64,000 nt of DNA from Salipaludibacillus neizhouensis (GCF_002886185.1 NZ_KZ614147.1:841187-905186), one strand, 5' to 3'. Numbered from the stretch's first letter, positions 46,146 to 56,139 are shown. The notes: generated by a model from the sequence alone, not told the origin. A program made the numbers and translations.

Positions 46146-46187
46146 GCGACCTAAACGTGAAGATTGCTTAGGGTTTAGGTGATTTTT
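46146..46187 (+). repeat. Repeat C hairpin, second copy
   Basis: GCGACCTAAACGTGA...GTTTAGGTGATTTTTC; arms ACCTAAAC (46149-46156) and GTTTAGGT (46173-46180). Closely related to 37417-37458. Confidence 0.7.
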
Positions 46188-46206
46188 CATATGGCGTAGT
46201 CTAATG

Positions 46207-46237
46207 AAAAAAAAGCCAACCATCGCGGCTTTTTTTT
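46207..46237. terminator. Bidirectional intrinsic terminator
   Basis: AAAAAAAAGCC pairs with GGCTTTTTTTT around an AACCATCGC loop. T-runs exist in both directions. Confidence 0.7.
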
Positions 46238-46719
46238 GAGTAACTATAAGCAAAGTAAGTTAGAAACTTTACGCACGAGGATTCACCCCAAATATAGTCT
46301 TTAGATTTTAAAATGGACTTTTTCGAATGTTGTATTGGCGCACCACATAATAATATAACTAATTAAACCGCTTTCAAACATAAAATCATACCTCCGTTTT
46401 GAATCATAAAATGTTGTAACTTCAGTTGAACTATTCAAGGGAGGGGGAAGACATTCTGGATATTTTTATAATTAACTGCAAATAAAAAGGGAGCGCTTCA
46501 ATAATTTAATTAATACTAGATAGCTTAATCTAAATAACCATACAATTCAATAACAGAATTGTATGGTTAACTATTACTTGAGATATTTCTAGTAAAGGTT
46601 ATTTTTGAATGAATGATTAAATACTTTCAAGAGAGTTATTGGATATATACACGGAAAGTAAGTAACTGAATAAATAATTCTGAATAATTGAAAAATAAGG
46701 AATTGATTATAAAAATAAA
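46238..46719. other. Non-coding region before the second LacI gene
   Basis: AT-rich, no gene seen. It holds a cre-like box (46363-46376) and a small hairpin near 46535-46565 (CATACAATTC with GAATTGTATG). The promoter of the LacI gene should be near its right end. Confidence 0.4.
46363..46376 (-). promoter_or_regulatory. cre-like CcpA site
   Basis: TTAAACCGCTTTCA differs from the cre consensus by one base. It is about 415 bases from the LacI start and has no clear partner promoter, so its role is doubtful. Confidence 0.35.
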
Positions 46720-46737
46720 ATGATGTACGATGGTCAT
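46720..46737. promoter_or_regulatory. Operator candidate shared with the GH31 gene
   Basis: ATGATGTACGATGGTCAT, with ATGA/TCAT outer arms. The same 18-mer with one change occurs at 47988-48005 upstream of the GH31 gene. Here it lies 42 bases before the LacI start, so the LacI protein probably binds both. Confidence 0.65.
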
Positions 46738-46778
46738 AATAATTAAAAAATTGTTAAATGAAAGAGAGAACATTAAAA

Positions 46779-47798
46779 ATGAGTCTGATAGTAACAGGAA
46801 AAACAATTGCGCAAGAGTTAGGTTTATCCATTTCTACTGTAGATCGAGTATTAAACAATCGAGGTAACGTGAAACAAGAAACATATGACAAGGTCGTGAA
46901 GAAAGCTGAAGAACTGAACTATAAACCTAATAAATTTGCAAGTTCTTTATCCAAAAAAAATAGTTATCGTGTAGCTTTAATTTATCCGAGATATATTAAA
47001 TTTTTTTGGGAACAAGTAACGACTGGTTTTAATAAAGCGATTGACGAAATCGAGGATTATGGGTTAAGAGTCGATACTTACCGGTCTTCTCCTCCAAATG
47101 TATCGGCTAAAGAATTTTTAAAACAGATCATTGATTCAGGGAATTATCATGGTATTGCTATTTCTGCAGGGGAAGAAGATGTGACAGAAATGATTAACTA
47201 TGGCATCGACCTTGGAATTAAGATTTGTACGTTTAATATGGATGTAAAAGAAAGCCACAGGCTATTCCATGTTGGTGCAAACTATCGTGAAGCAGGGAGA
47301 CTCGCCGGTGAATTAATATGTAAATTCACAAAAAAAGAAGGTAAAGTTGCTATTTTAGGAAAGGCGAATGATTTTCAAACAAGAGAAAAAAATGAAGGTT
47401 TTCTTGACGTCGCTTCAGGCTTTTCTAAGATTGAAGTGTTTGGTCCATATTCGATATTGGGCCCAAATAATTCTCTGAAACTACCGAATGACATCCTCAA
47501 AGAAGTGGATGCGGTCTATGTTTCCACCGCTGAAATATTTGAATTCGCCGACTATTTATCTAGTTCCTCTACTAAACATTTGATCGTTGTTGGTCACGAC
47601 CTTAACTTTCAGATGGTTAAGCATTTGAAAAGTGGGGTTATTAGTGCAACTATTAATCAAGATCCTATCGGTCAAGGTTATTACACATTAATTCAATTGT
47701 TTAATTACCTTGCGTTTAGTGATGGAAGACCTTTTCCGAGTGATATAAAAAGTAAGCTGGAGATTGTGATGAAAGAAAATGTTGATTTTTATGTATAG
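46779..47798 (+). CDS. LacI-family regulator of the xylo-oligosaccharide locus
   Basis: 339 residues from the ATG at 46779 (AGAGAG upstream); an ATG at 46758 has no ribosome site. LacI helix-turn-helix TGKTIAQELGLSISTVDRVLNNRGNVKQETYDKV (about 6-39), then an RbsB-like binding domain (VALIYPRYIKFFWEQVTTGF, GISAGEEDV, NQDPIGQGYYTL). The STVDRVLNNRG variant is typical of RbsR/ribose-type LacI members. It likely regulates the GH31 gene 338 bases downstream through the shared operator. Confidence 0.88.
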   Translation: MSLIVTGKTIAQELGLSISTVDRVLNNRGNVKQETYDKVVKKAEELNYKPNKFASSLSKKNSYRVALIYPRYIKFFWEQVTTGFNKAIDEIEDYGLRVDTYRSSPPNVSAKEFLKQIIDSGNYHGIAISAGEEDVTEMINYGIDLGIKICTFNMDVKESHRLFHVGANYREAGRLAGELICKFTKKEGKVAILGKANDFQTREKNEGFLDVASGFSKIEVFGPYSILGPNNSLKLPNDILKEVDAVYVSTAEIFEFADYLSSSSTKHLIVVGHDLNFQMVKHLKSGVISATINQDPIGQGYYTLIQLFNYLAFSDGRPFPSDIKSKLEIVMKENVDFYV

Positions 47799-47850
47799 TG
47801 GATTATTTTATTTGAGTCAAATGTGAAACGCAAATTAAAAAAGTTGATAT

Positions 47851-47896
47851 TTCTTGGTTATTTATTAGACGTGAAGATAACCAAGAATTGATTTTT
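47851..47896 (+). terminator. Terminator of the LacI gene
   Basis: TTCTTGGTTAT at 47851-47861 pairs exactly with ATAACCAAGAA at 47877-47887, followed by TTGATTTTT. Confidence 0.75.
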
Positions 47897-47987
47897 AATA
47901 AATGGACGTAAGTATTTGTCGAAAAATATAAGCGTTACCAACAAGAGGGGAGGAGTATTTCATCATCCTTATTATTTTTTAACAAAA

Positions 47988-48005
47988 ATGATGTACGATA
48001 GTCAT
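47988..48005. promoter_or_regulatory. Operator candidate upstream of the GH31 gene
   Basis: ATGATGTACGATAGTCAT; extended outward the arms become AAAATGA / TCATTTT. One base differs from the copy at 46720. It lies 131 bases before the GH31 ATG. Confidence 0.65.
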
Positions 48006-48135
48006 TTTGTGAGAGAGTCTTGTTAATGAAGCTATGATTATATTATGAGTGTCGAAATAACTGGTATAAGCGGATTTATTAGAAAAAAATTTACCCTTAC
48101 AATTTAGTTATCAAATTTAAAAAGGAAGTGGAAGT

Positions 48136-50448
48136 ATGAAATTTAATGACGGAAACTGGATGACAAAAAATGGTGTTAAAATAAATAATCCTAAAGCAGT
48201 TCAAGATATCAAAATAAATGAAAATTCCCTATTATTATACGCCCATTGCAATCATCAAAATACAAGGGGAGATACTTTATCAGGTCCTTTGATAAGTATA
48301 AATGTTACTTCACCAGCAGAAAATGTTATACGAGTTCAAGCTTGGCATTTCTCGAATGATGGTGAGAAGCAACCGAACTTTAAGATTGCAGACGATCATG
48401 TAAATAGTATTATAGAAAAAAGCGATAATAACGTGAAGTTTAGTAGTGGTAGTTTAAATTTAAAAATAAATATCGATAACTTTGGAATGATGTTTTTGGA
48501 TGAAGATAGAGAATTAACTTTCGAAGGGTCGAGAGGGTTGGCTTGGATTCAAGATAAAGACGAAAAATCGTATATGCAAGGACAACTTAATATTGGTGTT
48601 GGAGAACAGTTCTATGGTCTAGGTGAGCGTTTTACTCCTTTTGTGAAGAATGGTCAAAGTATTGATATTTGGAATAAAGATGGAGGAACAAGTTCTGAAC
48701 AGGCTTATAAGAATGTGCCATTTTACTTAAGTAATAAAGGATACGGTGTTTTTGTTAACCATCCGGAAAACGTTAGTTTTGAAGTTGGTTCAGAAGTGGT
48801 TTCGAAAGTGAATTTCAGTGTAGAGGGTGAGTATTTAGACTACTACTTTATTAATGGACCTACACCTAAAGATGTTCTGGGTCGCTATACTGCTTTGACC
48901 GGTAAGCCTGCATTGCCTCCTGCGTGGTCATTCGGTTTGTGGTTGTCAACATCTTTTACGACAAAATACGATGAACAAACGGTTAATCATTTTGTAGATG
49001 GAATGTTAGAGAGAGAGATTCCTCTTAGTGTATTTCATTTCGATTGTTTTTGGATGAAAGAGATGGAATGGTGCAATTTTGAATGGGATTCAGAAAATTT
49101 TCCGGATCCAGTAGGAATGTTAAAGAGGTTAAAAGAAAAAGGATTAAAGATTTGTGTCTGGATAAACCCATACATTGCACAAAAATCAAAGTTATTTGAC
49201 GAAGCTAAAAAAAATGGGTATCTACTTAAAAAAATTAACGGAGAAGTGTGGCAATGGGATTTGTGGCAGCCAGGGATGGGAATTGTCGATTTTACGAATC
49301 CCCAAGCTTGCGAGTGGTTTGGAGACAAATTAAGAGAATTAATTGATATGGGAGTGGATAGTTTTAAAACGGATTTTGGAGAGAGAATCCCTACTAATGT
49401 TATTTATTCAGATGGATCTGATCCAGAAAGAATGCACAATTATTATTCATATTTGTATAACGAAGTGGTTTTTAACGTCTTAAAGGAAAAACTAGGAGAG
49501 AAAGAAGCGATCGTTTTTGCACGGTCTGCTACAACGGGAGGACAAAAATATCCAGTTCATTGGGGGGGAGATTGTGACTCAACATATGAATCGATGGCTG
49601 AAAGTTTAAGAGGGGGATTGTCCTTAACGATGTCTGGATTCGGTTATTGGAGTCACGATATTGGAGGTTTTGAAAATAAAGCGAGTCCGGATGTCTTTAA
49701 AAGATGGACAGCATTCGGATTAATGTCTAGTCATAGTAGGTTACATGGTAGTTCCTCTTATCGCGTACCTTGGATGTTTGATGAAGAGGCAGTAGAAGTG
49801 ACAAAATATTTTGCGAGATTAAAAAATAAGTTAATGCCTTATTTATATCAAGCGGCTACAGAAAATCACCATACGGGTGTCCCTGTAATGAGGGCAATGA
49901 TATTAGAGTTCCCAGACGATGCAGCTTGTGAAACTCTTGATCGGCAATATATGCTTGGTGACACTATCATGGTTGCTCCTATATTTAATGAGAAAGGGAT
50001 GAGTCATTATTATTTACCCAATGGAAAGTGGACCCATCTTTTAACTGGAGAAGTGAAGAAAGGAGGGGCGTGGTTCAAAGAGTATAATAATTACTTTCAT
50101 ATGCCGCTTTTTGTCAGAGAAAATAGTATTTTACCTATTGGTGCCAATGAAGACTATGCAGATTATGATTACGCCGAGAATGTAACCTTTCATTTATATG
50201 AGATAGCTGATGGGGCAGAAATATCTAAATCAATTTCTGATAAAAACGGGGAATTACTTGGCAGTATTACCGTGAAAAGACGAGGAGAGCAACTGAATAT
50301 TGATCATGGTCTTCATCAGAGGAAAATCACTTTATTTTTAAAAGGACACTCTAAAATTGAAAGCGTTTCCGATGGGGTGTGGAATATTGAGCCGAATGGA
50401 GTTAAAATAATCCCTCAGATGTCGTCTTCATTTATTGTCTACTTGTAA
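48136..50448 (+). CDS. GH31 alpha-xylosidase (YicI-type)
   Basis: 770 residues, ATG after AAAGGAAGTGG. N-terminal beta-sandwich (about 1-250), catalytic barrel, then C-terminal sandwiches. Nucleophile Asp413 in FKTDFGERIP and acid/base Asp479 in HWGGDCDS agree in spacing with E. coli YicI (Asp416/Asp482). No signal peptide, so it trims non-reducing alpha-xylosyl units from imported xyloglucan-type oligosaccharides in the cytosol. The KTDFGE sequence favours alpha-xylosidase over alpha-glucosidase. Confidence 0.9.
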   Translation: MKFNDGNWMTKNGVKINNPKAVQDIKINENSLLLYAHCNHQNTRGDTLSGPLISINVTSPAENVIRVQAWHFSNDGEKQPNFKIADDHVNSIIEKSDNNVKFSSGSLNLKINIDNFGMMFLDEDRELTFEGSRGLAWIQDKDEKSYMQGQLNIGVGEQFYGLGERFTPFVKNGQSIDIWNKDGGTSSEQAYKNVPFYLSNKGYGVFVNHPENVSFEVGSEVVSKVNFSVEGEYLDYYFINGPTPKDVLGRYTALTGKPALPPAWSFGLWLSTSFTTKYDEQTVNHFVDGMLEREIPLSVFHFDCFWMKEMEWCNFEWDSENFPDPVGMLKRLKEKGLKICVWINPYIAQKSKLFDEAKKNGYLLKKINGEVWQWDLWQPGMGIVDFTNPQACEWFGDKLRELIDMGVDSFKTDFGERIPTNVIYSDGSDPERMHNYYSYLYNEVVFNVLKEKLGEKEAIVFARSATTGGQKYPVHWGGDCDSTYESMAESLRGGLSLTMSGFGYWSHDIGGFENKASPDVFKRWTAFGLMSSHSRLHGSSSYRVPWMFDEEAVEVTKYFARLKNKLMPYLYQAATENHHTGVPVMRAMILEFPDDAACETLDRQYMLGDTIMVAPIFNEKGMSHYYLPNGKWTHLLTGEVKKGGAWFKEYNNYFHMPLFVRENSILPIGANEDYADYDYAENVTFHLYEIADGAEISKSISDKNGELLGSITVKRRGEQLNIDHGLHQRKITLFLKGHSKIESVSDGVWNIEPNGVKIIPQMSSSFIVYL

Positions 50449-50544
50449 AAGAACAAAGACAAAGGTTTGGAAAGTGAGGTTGTGTTTATGGATAAAAACA
50501 GAAGATAGTGGGGTTATATATTTATAGATATAACTAGAATATTG

Positions 50545-50571
50545 TCATACGTGAGAGTTCTTCACGTATGA
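50545..50571 (+). repeat. Diverged hairpin-B-like element
   Basis: TCATACGTGA / TTCACGTATGA arms recall hairpin B (CCATGCGTGAAG) with changes, followed by TAGTTTGTTTG. It probably terminates the GH31 transcript about 100 bases after its stop. Confidence 0.55.
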
Positions 50572-50583
50572 TAGTTTGTTTGA

Positions 50584-50945
50584 GGGACAAGGGACAAGGG
50601 ACAAGGGGTCAGTGGTTTCTGCGTCCCATTTTCAGGTTGAAATCAAGCGAGTGGGACAGATTGCCATTTGTCACCCTCTGCGTACCCCTGTCTGTTGGAT
50701 TTGCTTAGGTTGTGGTGAGTTAGTAAACTCAAGGGAAACAGATCACTTTACAAAATTTCAGATCTAGCAACAGATTTGTAACAAGAATCTTATGTTAATG
50801 GTTATGTGGACGGGACATTTAACCCGGATCATCCATACTCCTCCTTTTTTTAGTAATCCCCCCGGACAGGCACCTCGTCCTAGCCACATTTGGAAATGAA
50901 AATGGGACAGTGTACCTGTCCCTATGTCCCACCACCTCTGTCCCA
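50584..50945. repeat. GGGACA-bounded non-coding element
   Basis: Three tandem GGGACAA units (50584-50604) at the left, several TGTCCC and GTCCCA units at the right (50925-50945), plus GTCCCATTTTC near 50633 facing GAAAATGGGAC near 50905 and a hairpin GGGACAGTGTACCTGTCCC (about 50912-50930). No gene inside. The inverted ends suggest a small non-autonomous mobile element or REP-like island. The remaining DNA up to 51074 is non-coding. Confidence 0.5.
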
Positions 50946-51074
50946 GTAGAAACAAAAGTGAAGAAACACTATTAAAAGTAAGGGTTTCCAACTATAATGT
51001 AAATCTATGTAAGTAATAGAAGGAGGTAAATTATTTGAAAAATTAAAAAACATATGAAGGAAGGGAGCAAAAAA

Positions 51075-52682
51075 ATGAAAATAGAAAATCCGATACTAAA
51101 AGGATTTCACCCAGACCCATCGATTGTTAGGGTGGGAGAAGATTACTTTATAGTAACTTCTACCTTCGAATGGTGGCCTGGAGTTAGGTTACATCGTTCA
51201 AAAGATCTGAAAAATTGGGAGATTCTACCTTATCCATTAAATAGAAAGTCTCAATTGGACTTGACAGGGGTAGGAGATTCTCAAGGAATTTGGGCTCCAT
51301 GTTTGACATATGATAATGGAATTTTTTATTTAGTGTACACGGTTGTAACGTCTTTTTATTGTAATATGCAAGATACAAAGAATTTTCTTGTTATGGCAGA
51401 AAGTGTTGAAGGAACGTGGTCGGAGCCGATTGCTTTGAATAACTTTGGATTTGATCCGTCTTTGTTTCATGATACTGATGGAAGGAAATATATCATCAGT
51501 ATGGTTACAGATCATCGAGTTCCGCAAAAATACGGCGGGAGGCTGTTGTTACAGGAATATGATCCTAAACAACAAAAAATGGTTGGTGAACTAAAAGATA
51601 TCTATCAAGGTGAACATGGTTATTTGGAAGGACCTCATATTTATAGGCGTGGAGAATTTTATTATTTGTTTGCTGCGGAAAGAGGAACAGGCGAGGAGCA
51701 TGGACAAGTAATATTGCGTTCTCAAAGCATCTGGGGACCTTATGAATCTTATGAGAATAATAATTCGATATTAACTTCAAGGAACAATCCTGAACATAAC
51801 ATACAAAAAGCAGGTCATGCTGATCTGGTACAAGCAGCTGATGGCGATTGGTATATGGTTCATTTATGTGGAAGACCTTTAAACGTAAAGAATCCAGATA
51901 ACCATAAGAAACTTCCTGCAAAAAGAAGATATACTCTTGGCAGAGAAACAGCCTTACAGAAAGTATATTGGACTGAAGATGGATGGCTTCGTTTATCAAA
52001 TGGTACAAGTCTTCCTGAGGTAGTTGTTGAGCTGGACAATAAGGAACAGCCAATCGAAAGAAAATCTACAATTGATGATTTTGACAAAACGGAATTAGAT
52101 TTAGAATTTCAGAGCTTACGCAATCCATTAACGGAAGAGAATTATTCGCTAACTGAAAGACCAGGATACCTTCGTCTATATGGAAGAGATGGTTTATCCT
52201 CGAGATTTAACCAAAGCTTAATTGCAAGAAGATGGACAGAATTTGAATTTGAAGCAGAAACGAAGATTGAGTTTATACCTAAGAATTTTAAACAGATGGC
52301 AGGTTTAGTTTGCCTTTATGATGTTGAAAATTTTTATTACTTACATGTCACATTTGATGAAGATCTTGGTCGATGTATAAGTATAATTAAGAGTGAGAAC
52401 CGAAAAATTGAATATCCAATAAAATTCATACCGGTCAGAGGAAATGAAATATATTTAAAAGTAATCGTTGACCATCATAAACTACAATTCTTATACTCCA
52501 TTGATAGACAAAGATATAAAAAGGTAGGACCAGAAATGGATGCTAGCATCTTATCGGACGAGGCATGTGACCAGGGCTGGTTTAAGGGTGCAATGGTAGG
52601 AATATGCTGTCAGGATATGGCGGGGAGTGCGATCGAAGCCGACTTTGACTGGTTTAAATATCAGGTACCATTTCACAAGTAA
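51075..52682 (+). CDS. GH43 beta-xylosidase
   Basis: 535 residues from the ATG at 51075 (AAGGGAGC upstream). Five-bladed propeller with base Asp14 in HPDPSI, pKa-modulator Asp127 in GFDPSLF and acid Glu185 in LEGPHIY, the same numbering as well-studied GH43 xylosidases; a C-terminal beta-sandwich (about 325-535) completes the active site. No signal peptide: cytosolic release of xylose (or arabinose) from xylo-oligosaccharides. Stands between the GH31 gene and the two-component pair, in the same direction. Confidence 0.9.
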   Translation: MKIENPILKGFHPDPSIVRVGEDYFIVTSTFEWWPGVRLHRSKDLKNWEILPYPLNRKSQLDLTGVGDSQGIWAPCLTYDNGIFYLVYTVVTSFYCNMQDTKNFLVMAESVEGTWSEPIALNNFGFDPSLFHDTDGRKYIISMVTDHRVPQKYGGRLLLQEYDPKQQKMVGELKDIYQGEHGYLEGPHIYRRGEFYYLFAAERGTGEEHGQVILRSQSIWGPYESYENNNSILTSRNNPEHNIQKAGHADLVQAADGDWYMVHLCGRPLNVKNPDNHKKLPAKRRYTLGRETALQKVYWTEDGWLRLSNGTSLPEVVVELDNKEQPIERKSTIDDFDKTELDLEFQSLRNPLTEENYSLTERPGYLRLYGRDGLSSRFNQSLIARRWTEFEFEAETKIEFIPKNFKQMAGLVCLYDVENFYYLHVTFDEDLGRCISIIKSENRKIEYPIKFIPVRGNEIYLKVIVDHHKLQFLYSIDRQRYKKVGPEMDASILSDEACDQGWFKGAMVGICCQDMAGSAIEADFDWFKYQVPFHK

Positions 52683-52735
52683 AAATTTTTAAAGATCTAG
52701 TCAATTCTTCGATTTACTTCACCCAATAAAGTCAT

Positions 52736-52756
52736 GCCATCTCCAAAAGATGGCAC
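52736..52756. terminator. Small hairpin after the GH43 gene
   Basis: TGCCATCT pairs with AGATGGCA over a 5-base loop, 54 bases past the stop. No T-run follows directly. Confidence 0.5.
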
Positions 52757-52849
52757 AGTTCTTCCTAACCTAGAAGCAAAACATATTGTCTCGACGCTAT
52801 ATGGAATTGATTCCTGTTTTGTTATATAAAAACGTTTTTATAGTCTGAG

Positions 52850-54580
52850 GTGATCAAAATAAAAAGAATGATATATAAATTTAATGAAATTAGCTTGAAA
52901 CGCAGGATAGCCATAGTATTTGGAGTAAGTACTATTATCCCTCTTTTATTTACAGTTATTTTCTCATACTTTACTATGTCTTCTATTTTGACTAATAAAT
53001 TACATTCTAGTTTTAGTAGCAATTTAAATCAAATAAGATTAACCCTTGAAAATACAATTGATGATATGAATTATGTGTCACAACAAGTGGATTTTTCGGA
53101 TAATATTAATTACTCGCTTCTAACCTATTTAGAATTAGAGGATTCTTTTGAAAAAGCAAGTGTGTATGATGAGATTAAAAATGAACTAAATACGATTACA
53201 TTTAGTAATCCAAATATTGGATTATCGTTAATTTATATTGAAGATGACGAAGAGTATCTGTTTAATAGTCACTGGACAAAAGATGAGTTTCAATTGAGAA
53301 ACGATCCGCTCTTAATAAAAGGATATAAAATTGACAATTTTGGGCCACATCTAAGTTTGGAAAGATTTAATAGTAAGTTTGTGCTTTCAACAGTTAGGGA
53401 GCTATCTATTAATTACTCTAAAGATGTCTATTTATATATAGAATCAAACTTAGACCTTACAAAGAATATATTAGAATCAGATAATGTTATCAATGATACG
53501 AGCTATATTATTTTGGATCAAAATAATAGGATAATTTATTCAGAGAAACAAGATACTTTTTCCGTTAATCAGAGATTTCCGGACGATTCAGAGCATAATT
53601 ATGGAACGAAAGATGGGTATTATTGGTTTAAAGAATCTACCGAACGTGGATGGAGTATCGTATCACTAATATCCATTTCACAGTACAATCTGGAAATGAA
53701 TCAATGGATTATGACGATGATTTACTTTGTGTTCTTATTTATTTTTATAAGTATAGTAGTTGGTCTGTTATTATGGAAAACATTATATAAACCGTTAAAT
53801 CAATTTAAAAGTGAAATTAAACTAATGGGAGATAACAACTTCCACTCGGAAATTGTTCAAACTTCGATTCCGGAGTTTGTGCAGTTAACCAATCAATTTA
53901 GAAGTATGCGAACACAAATTGCAACGTTGATCATAGAAATTGAACAAAAAGAAATAAAACGAGCTGACTTAGAAATTGAAAAATTAATGCATCAAATTAA
54001 TCCTCATTTTTTAATGAATACGTTAGATACTGCCAGATGGCTAGCCGTTTCTGGAGAGAAAGAGGAAGTAATTCACTTACTGTCTTCACTAAATAAAATT
54101 TTGTACTATAATATGGGGAAACTTGGGCACCTTTCTACGTTGAAAGAAGAATTGGAAAGTGTAGAACAGTATTTGAGAATGCAACAAATCAGATACGATT
54201 TCACTTATAAAATCGAGACTTTTATAAGTGAACAACAGATCCATACACCTGTCCCTAGATTTATTCTTCAACCAGTAGTAGAAAATTCTATTTATCACGG
54301 ATTAGTGGATGAAGGAGAGATTGAAGTAAGTATCCGTCTAGGGAAGAATGATTTTATAATAGAAGTTAAAGATGATGGGCGAGGTATGACGGAAGAAAAA
54401 ATTCAACAGATATTGCATACAGATTTAATCGAAGAAAAGAAGCAAGGGATGGGTATAGGTTTAAATTATGTAAAAAGGATTTTGGAACGGACATACGGTA
54501 ATGCTGATAGGATTAAAATAAAAAGTGAAACAAATAAAGGAACTCGTGTGCTTATATTTATACCATATTGGGGGGAATAA
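52850..54580 (+). CDS. YesM-type sensor histidine kinase
   Basis: 576 residues if the GTG at 52850 is used; an ATG at 52868 is an alternative and the ribosome site (TGAGGTG) does not settle it. Two spans (about 22-42 and 286-309) frame an extracytoplasmic sensor; a HAMP-like linker follows, then a His_kinase domain with His386 in HQINPHFLMNTLD and an ATPase domain with DDGRGMTEEKI and GIGLNYVKRIL. This is the LytS/YesM class that partners AraC-type regulators next to oligosaccharide importers. Confidence 0.9.
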   Translation: MIKIKRMIYKFNEISLKRRIAIVFGVSTIIPLLFTVIFSYFTMSSILTNKLHSSFSSNLNQIRLTLENTIDDMNYVSQQVDFSDNINYSLLTYLELEDSFEKASVYDEIKNELNTITFSNPNIGLSLIYIEDDEEYLFNSHWTKDEFQLRNDPLLIKGYKIDNFGPHLSLERFNSKFVLSTVRELSINYSKDVYLYIESNLDLTKNILESDNVINDTSYIILDQNNRIIYSEKQDTFSVNQRFPDDSEHNYGTKDGYYWFKESTERGWSIVSLISISQYNLEMNQWIMTMIYFVFLFIFISIVVGLLLWKTLYKPLNQFKSEIKLMGDNNFHSEIVQTSIPEFVQLTNQFRSMRTQIATLIIEIEQKEIKRADLEIEKLMHQINPHFLMNTLDTARWLAVSGEKEEVIHLLSSLNKILYYNMGKLGHLSTLKEELESVEQYLRMQQIRYDFTYKIETFISEQQIHTPVPRFILQPVVENSIYHGLVDEGEIEVSIRLGKNDFIIEVKDDGRGMTEEKIQQILHTDLIEEKKQGMGIGLNYVKRILERTYGNADRIKIKSETNKGTRVLIFIPYWGE

Positions 54581-54581
54581 G

Positions 54582-55964
54582 ATGATCCGAGTTTTATTAG
54601 TAGAAGATGACAAATTGGTACGAAAGAACTTGATTGCATCTTTTAATTGGGAAGCTTTTGATATGGAAGTTATCGGCGATGCTAAACACGGGGAACAGGC
54701 TTTAGATTTTTTAGAAAAGCAAGAAGTAGATTTAATTATAACGGACTTAGCGATGCCGATAATGTCAGGAACTGAATTGATTCGTAAGGTTAAGGAACTA
54801 TATTCGAAGGTGTATATTGTTGTCCTATCGTTACATCGTGAATTTGACTATATCCAGGAAGCAATGCGCCTAGGGGCGATTGATTATATTGCAAAAGTAG
54901 AACTTGATAGTGATAATATGGATAAAACTTTACAGAGAATTCAAGACAGAATTAAGAATGATTCAAATACTATATCATCAATTGGTATAAATGATCAAAC
55001 TGGTATTCGCAAAGGAAATATATTAATAACGGATCAAGATATCGATAAATATCAAAGAGCGTTGTATCAGCTGGAAAGCATCGAAAACTTGAATATTTTT
55101 GGATTAAACAGTATGTATTTTGAGGGGAATTTGCCAATTGAAGAGCAGCTATCTGCATTAATCAGTCCTAATGAACAAGTATTGTTAGTAGAAATTGTAA
55201 GTGATCACCTAATTAAATGGGAAGAACTGGATAATTTCTTCAGAAGATATAAAGACTCTATTTTGTTCTATGAAGTAGAGAAAAGAGGTGAGTTGAACAC
55301 CTTTGTTTTAAATTATAACGACTTTCTTATACAGAAATCTTCCGAAGAGGCAATAAAAAAACAAAAGGAAGAGCTAATCTCTTTAAGATGGTGCCATAGT
55401 AATGAACTATTAACTCAAACCTTAGAGGATCTGAAAGCATTAAAACTAACAAAAAACAAACTGTATGAATTAATCCTTTTAACCATGCATGAATGCAGAC
55501 GTATTTATGCAGACATTCTGGAAATTGACATTTTTTCACCTATAAACCTTGATACGTGGGTGGTATTAGAAAATTGGTTTAAAGAAACGAAAGAAGAAAT
55601 TAATAAGAAGCTTTTTCATACATCATTATCAGATGACACCACGGCTAGTGTGTTAATGGCAATTCAAATTATTGAAAAAAAACTAAATACGTCGATTACT
55701 GCAAATGAAATTTCTAAGGATGTGAATATGAGTAGAAGTTATTTTTCTACTTGTTTTAAGCACGTTATAGGAAATACATTTAATGAATATGTGAGAATTG
55801 CTCGCATTAGAAAGGCGAAAAACTATTTATTATATACAAATGAAAAGGTGTCTATCATTGCTGAAAAGGTTGGCTATGTAGATGTTAAGTACTTTAGTAA
55901 AGTATTTAAGAAATCAACAGGTTCTCTACCCAGCCAATTCAGGAGAAATAAAGTAAGGGTATGA
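54582..55964 (+). CDS. YesN-type response regulator with AraC DNA-binding domain
   Basis: 460 residues; ATG one base after the kinase stop, with GGGGGAAT upstream. Receiver with phospho-acceptor Asp55 in LIITDLAMPIMSG; a long linker (about 125-355); AraC-type double helix-turn-helix at the end (ANEISKDVNMSRSYFSTCFKHV, and SIIAEKVGYVDVKYFSKVFKKSTG). Expected to activate the importer genes that start 176 bases downstream once the kinase senses oligosaccharide. Confidence 0.92.
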   Translation: MIRVLLVEDDKLVRKNLIASFNWEAFDMEVIGDAKHGEQALDFLEKQEVDLIITDLAMPIMSGTELIRKVKELYSKVYIVVLSLHREFDYIQEAMRLGAIDYIAKVELDSDNMDKTLQRIQDRIKNDSNTISSIGINDQTGIRKGNILITDQDIDKYQRALYQLESIENLNIFGLNSMYFEGNLPIEEQLSALISPNEQVLLVEIVSDHLIKWEELDNFFRRYKDSILFYEVEKRGELNTFVLNYNDFLIQKSSEEAIKKQKEELISLRWCHSNELLTQTLEDLKALKLTKNKLYELILLTMHECRRIYADILEIDIFSPINLDTWVVLENWFKETKEEINKKLFHTSLSDDTTASVLMAIQIIEKKLNTSITANEISKDVNMSRSYFSTCFKHVIGNTFNEYVRIARIRKAKNYLLYTNEKVSIIAEKVGYVDVKYFSKVFKKSTGSLPSQFRRNKVRV

Positions 55965-56071
55965 AAATGTTCTGTGAAAGTAAGATATATGTTCTTTATG
56001 TGTAATCGTTAACAATAATTATCAGAAAAATGAAACATTTAACTCCGTGAAATTGAGGACACCCACCCCAT

Positions 56072-56085
56072 TGTATGCGCTTTCA
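56072..56085 (+). promoter_or_regulatory. cre-like CcpA site upstream of the importer
   Basis: TGTATGCGCTTTCA deviates from the cre consensus at one position and lies 55 bases before the binding-protein start. Confidence 0.5.
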
Positions 56086-56139
56086 TTGGTGCTATTATTG
56101 ATATAGTACTAATACTTCTAAAAGAAGAGAGGGTTTAAC

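Noticed and set aside
50576-50991. Two short frames on opposite strands in the GGGACA island
   Set aside because: They read through repeat units and have low-complexity composition.
51565-52053. Minus-strand open frame of 162 codons in the GH43 gene
   Set aside because: Shadow of the catalytic domain; no ribosome site and implausible residue composition.
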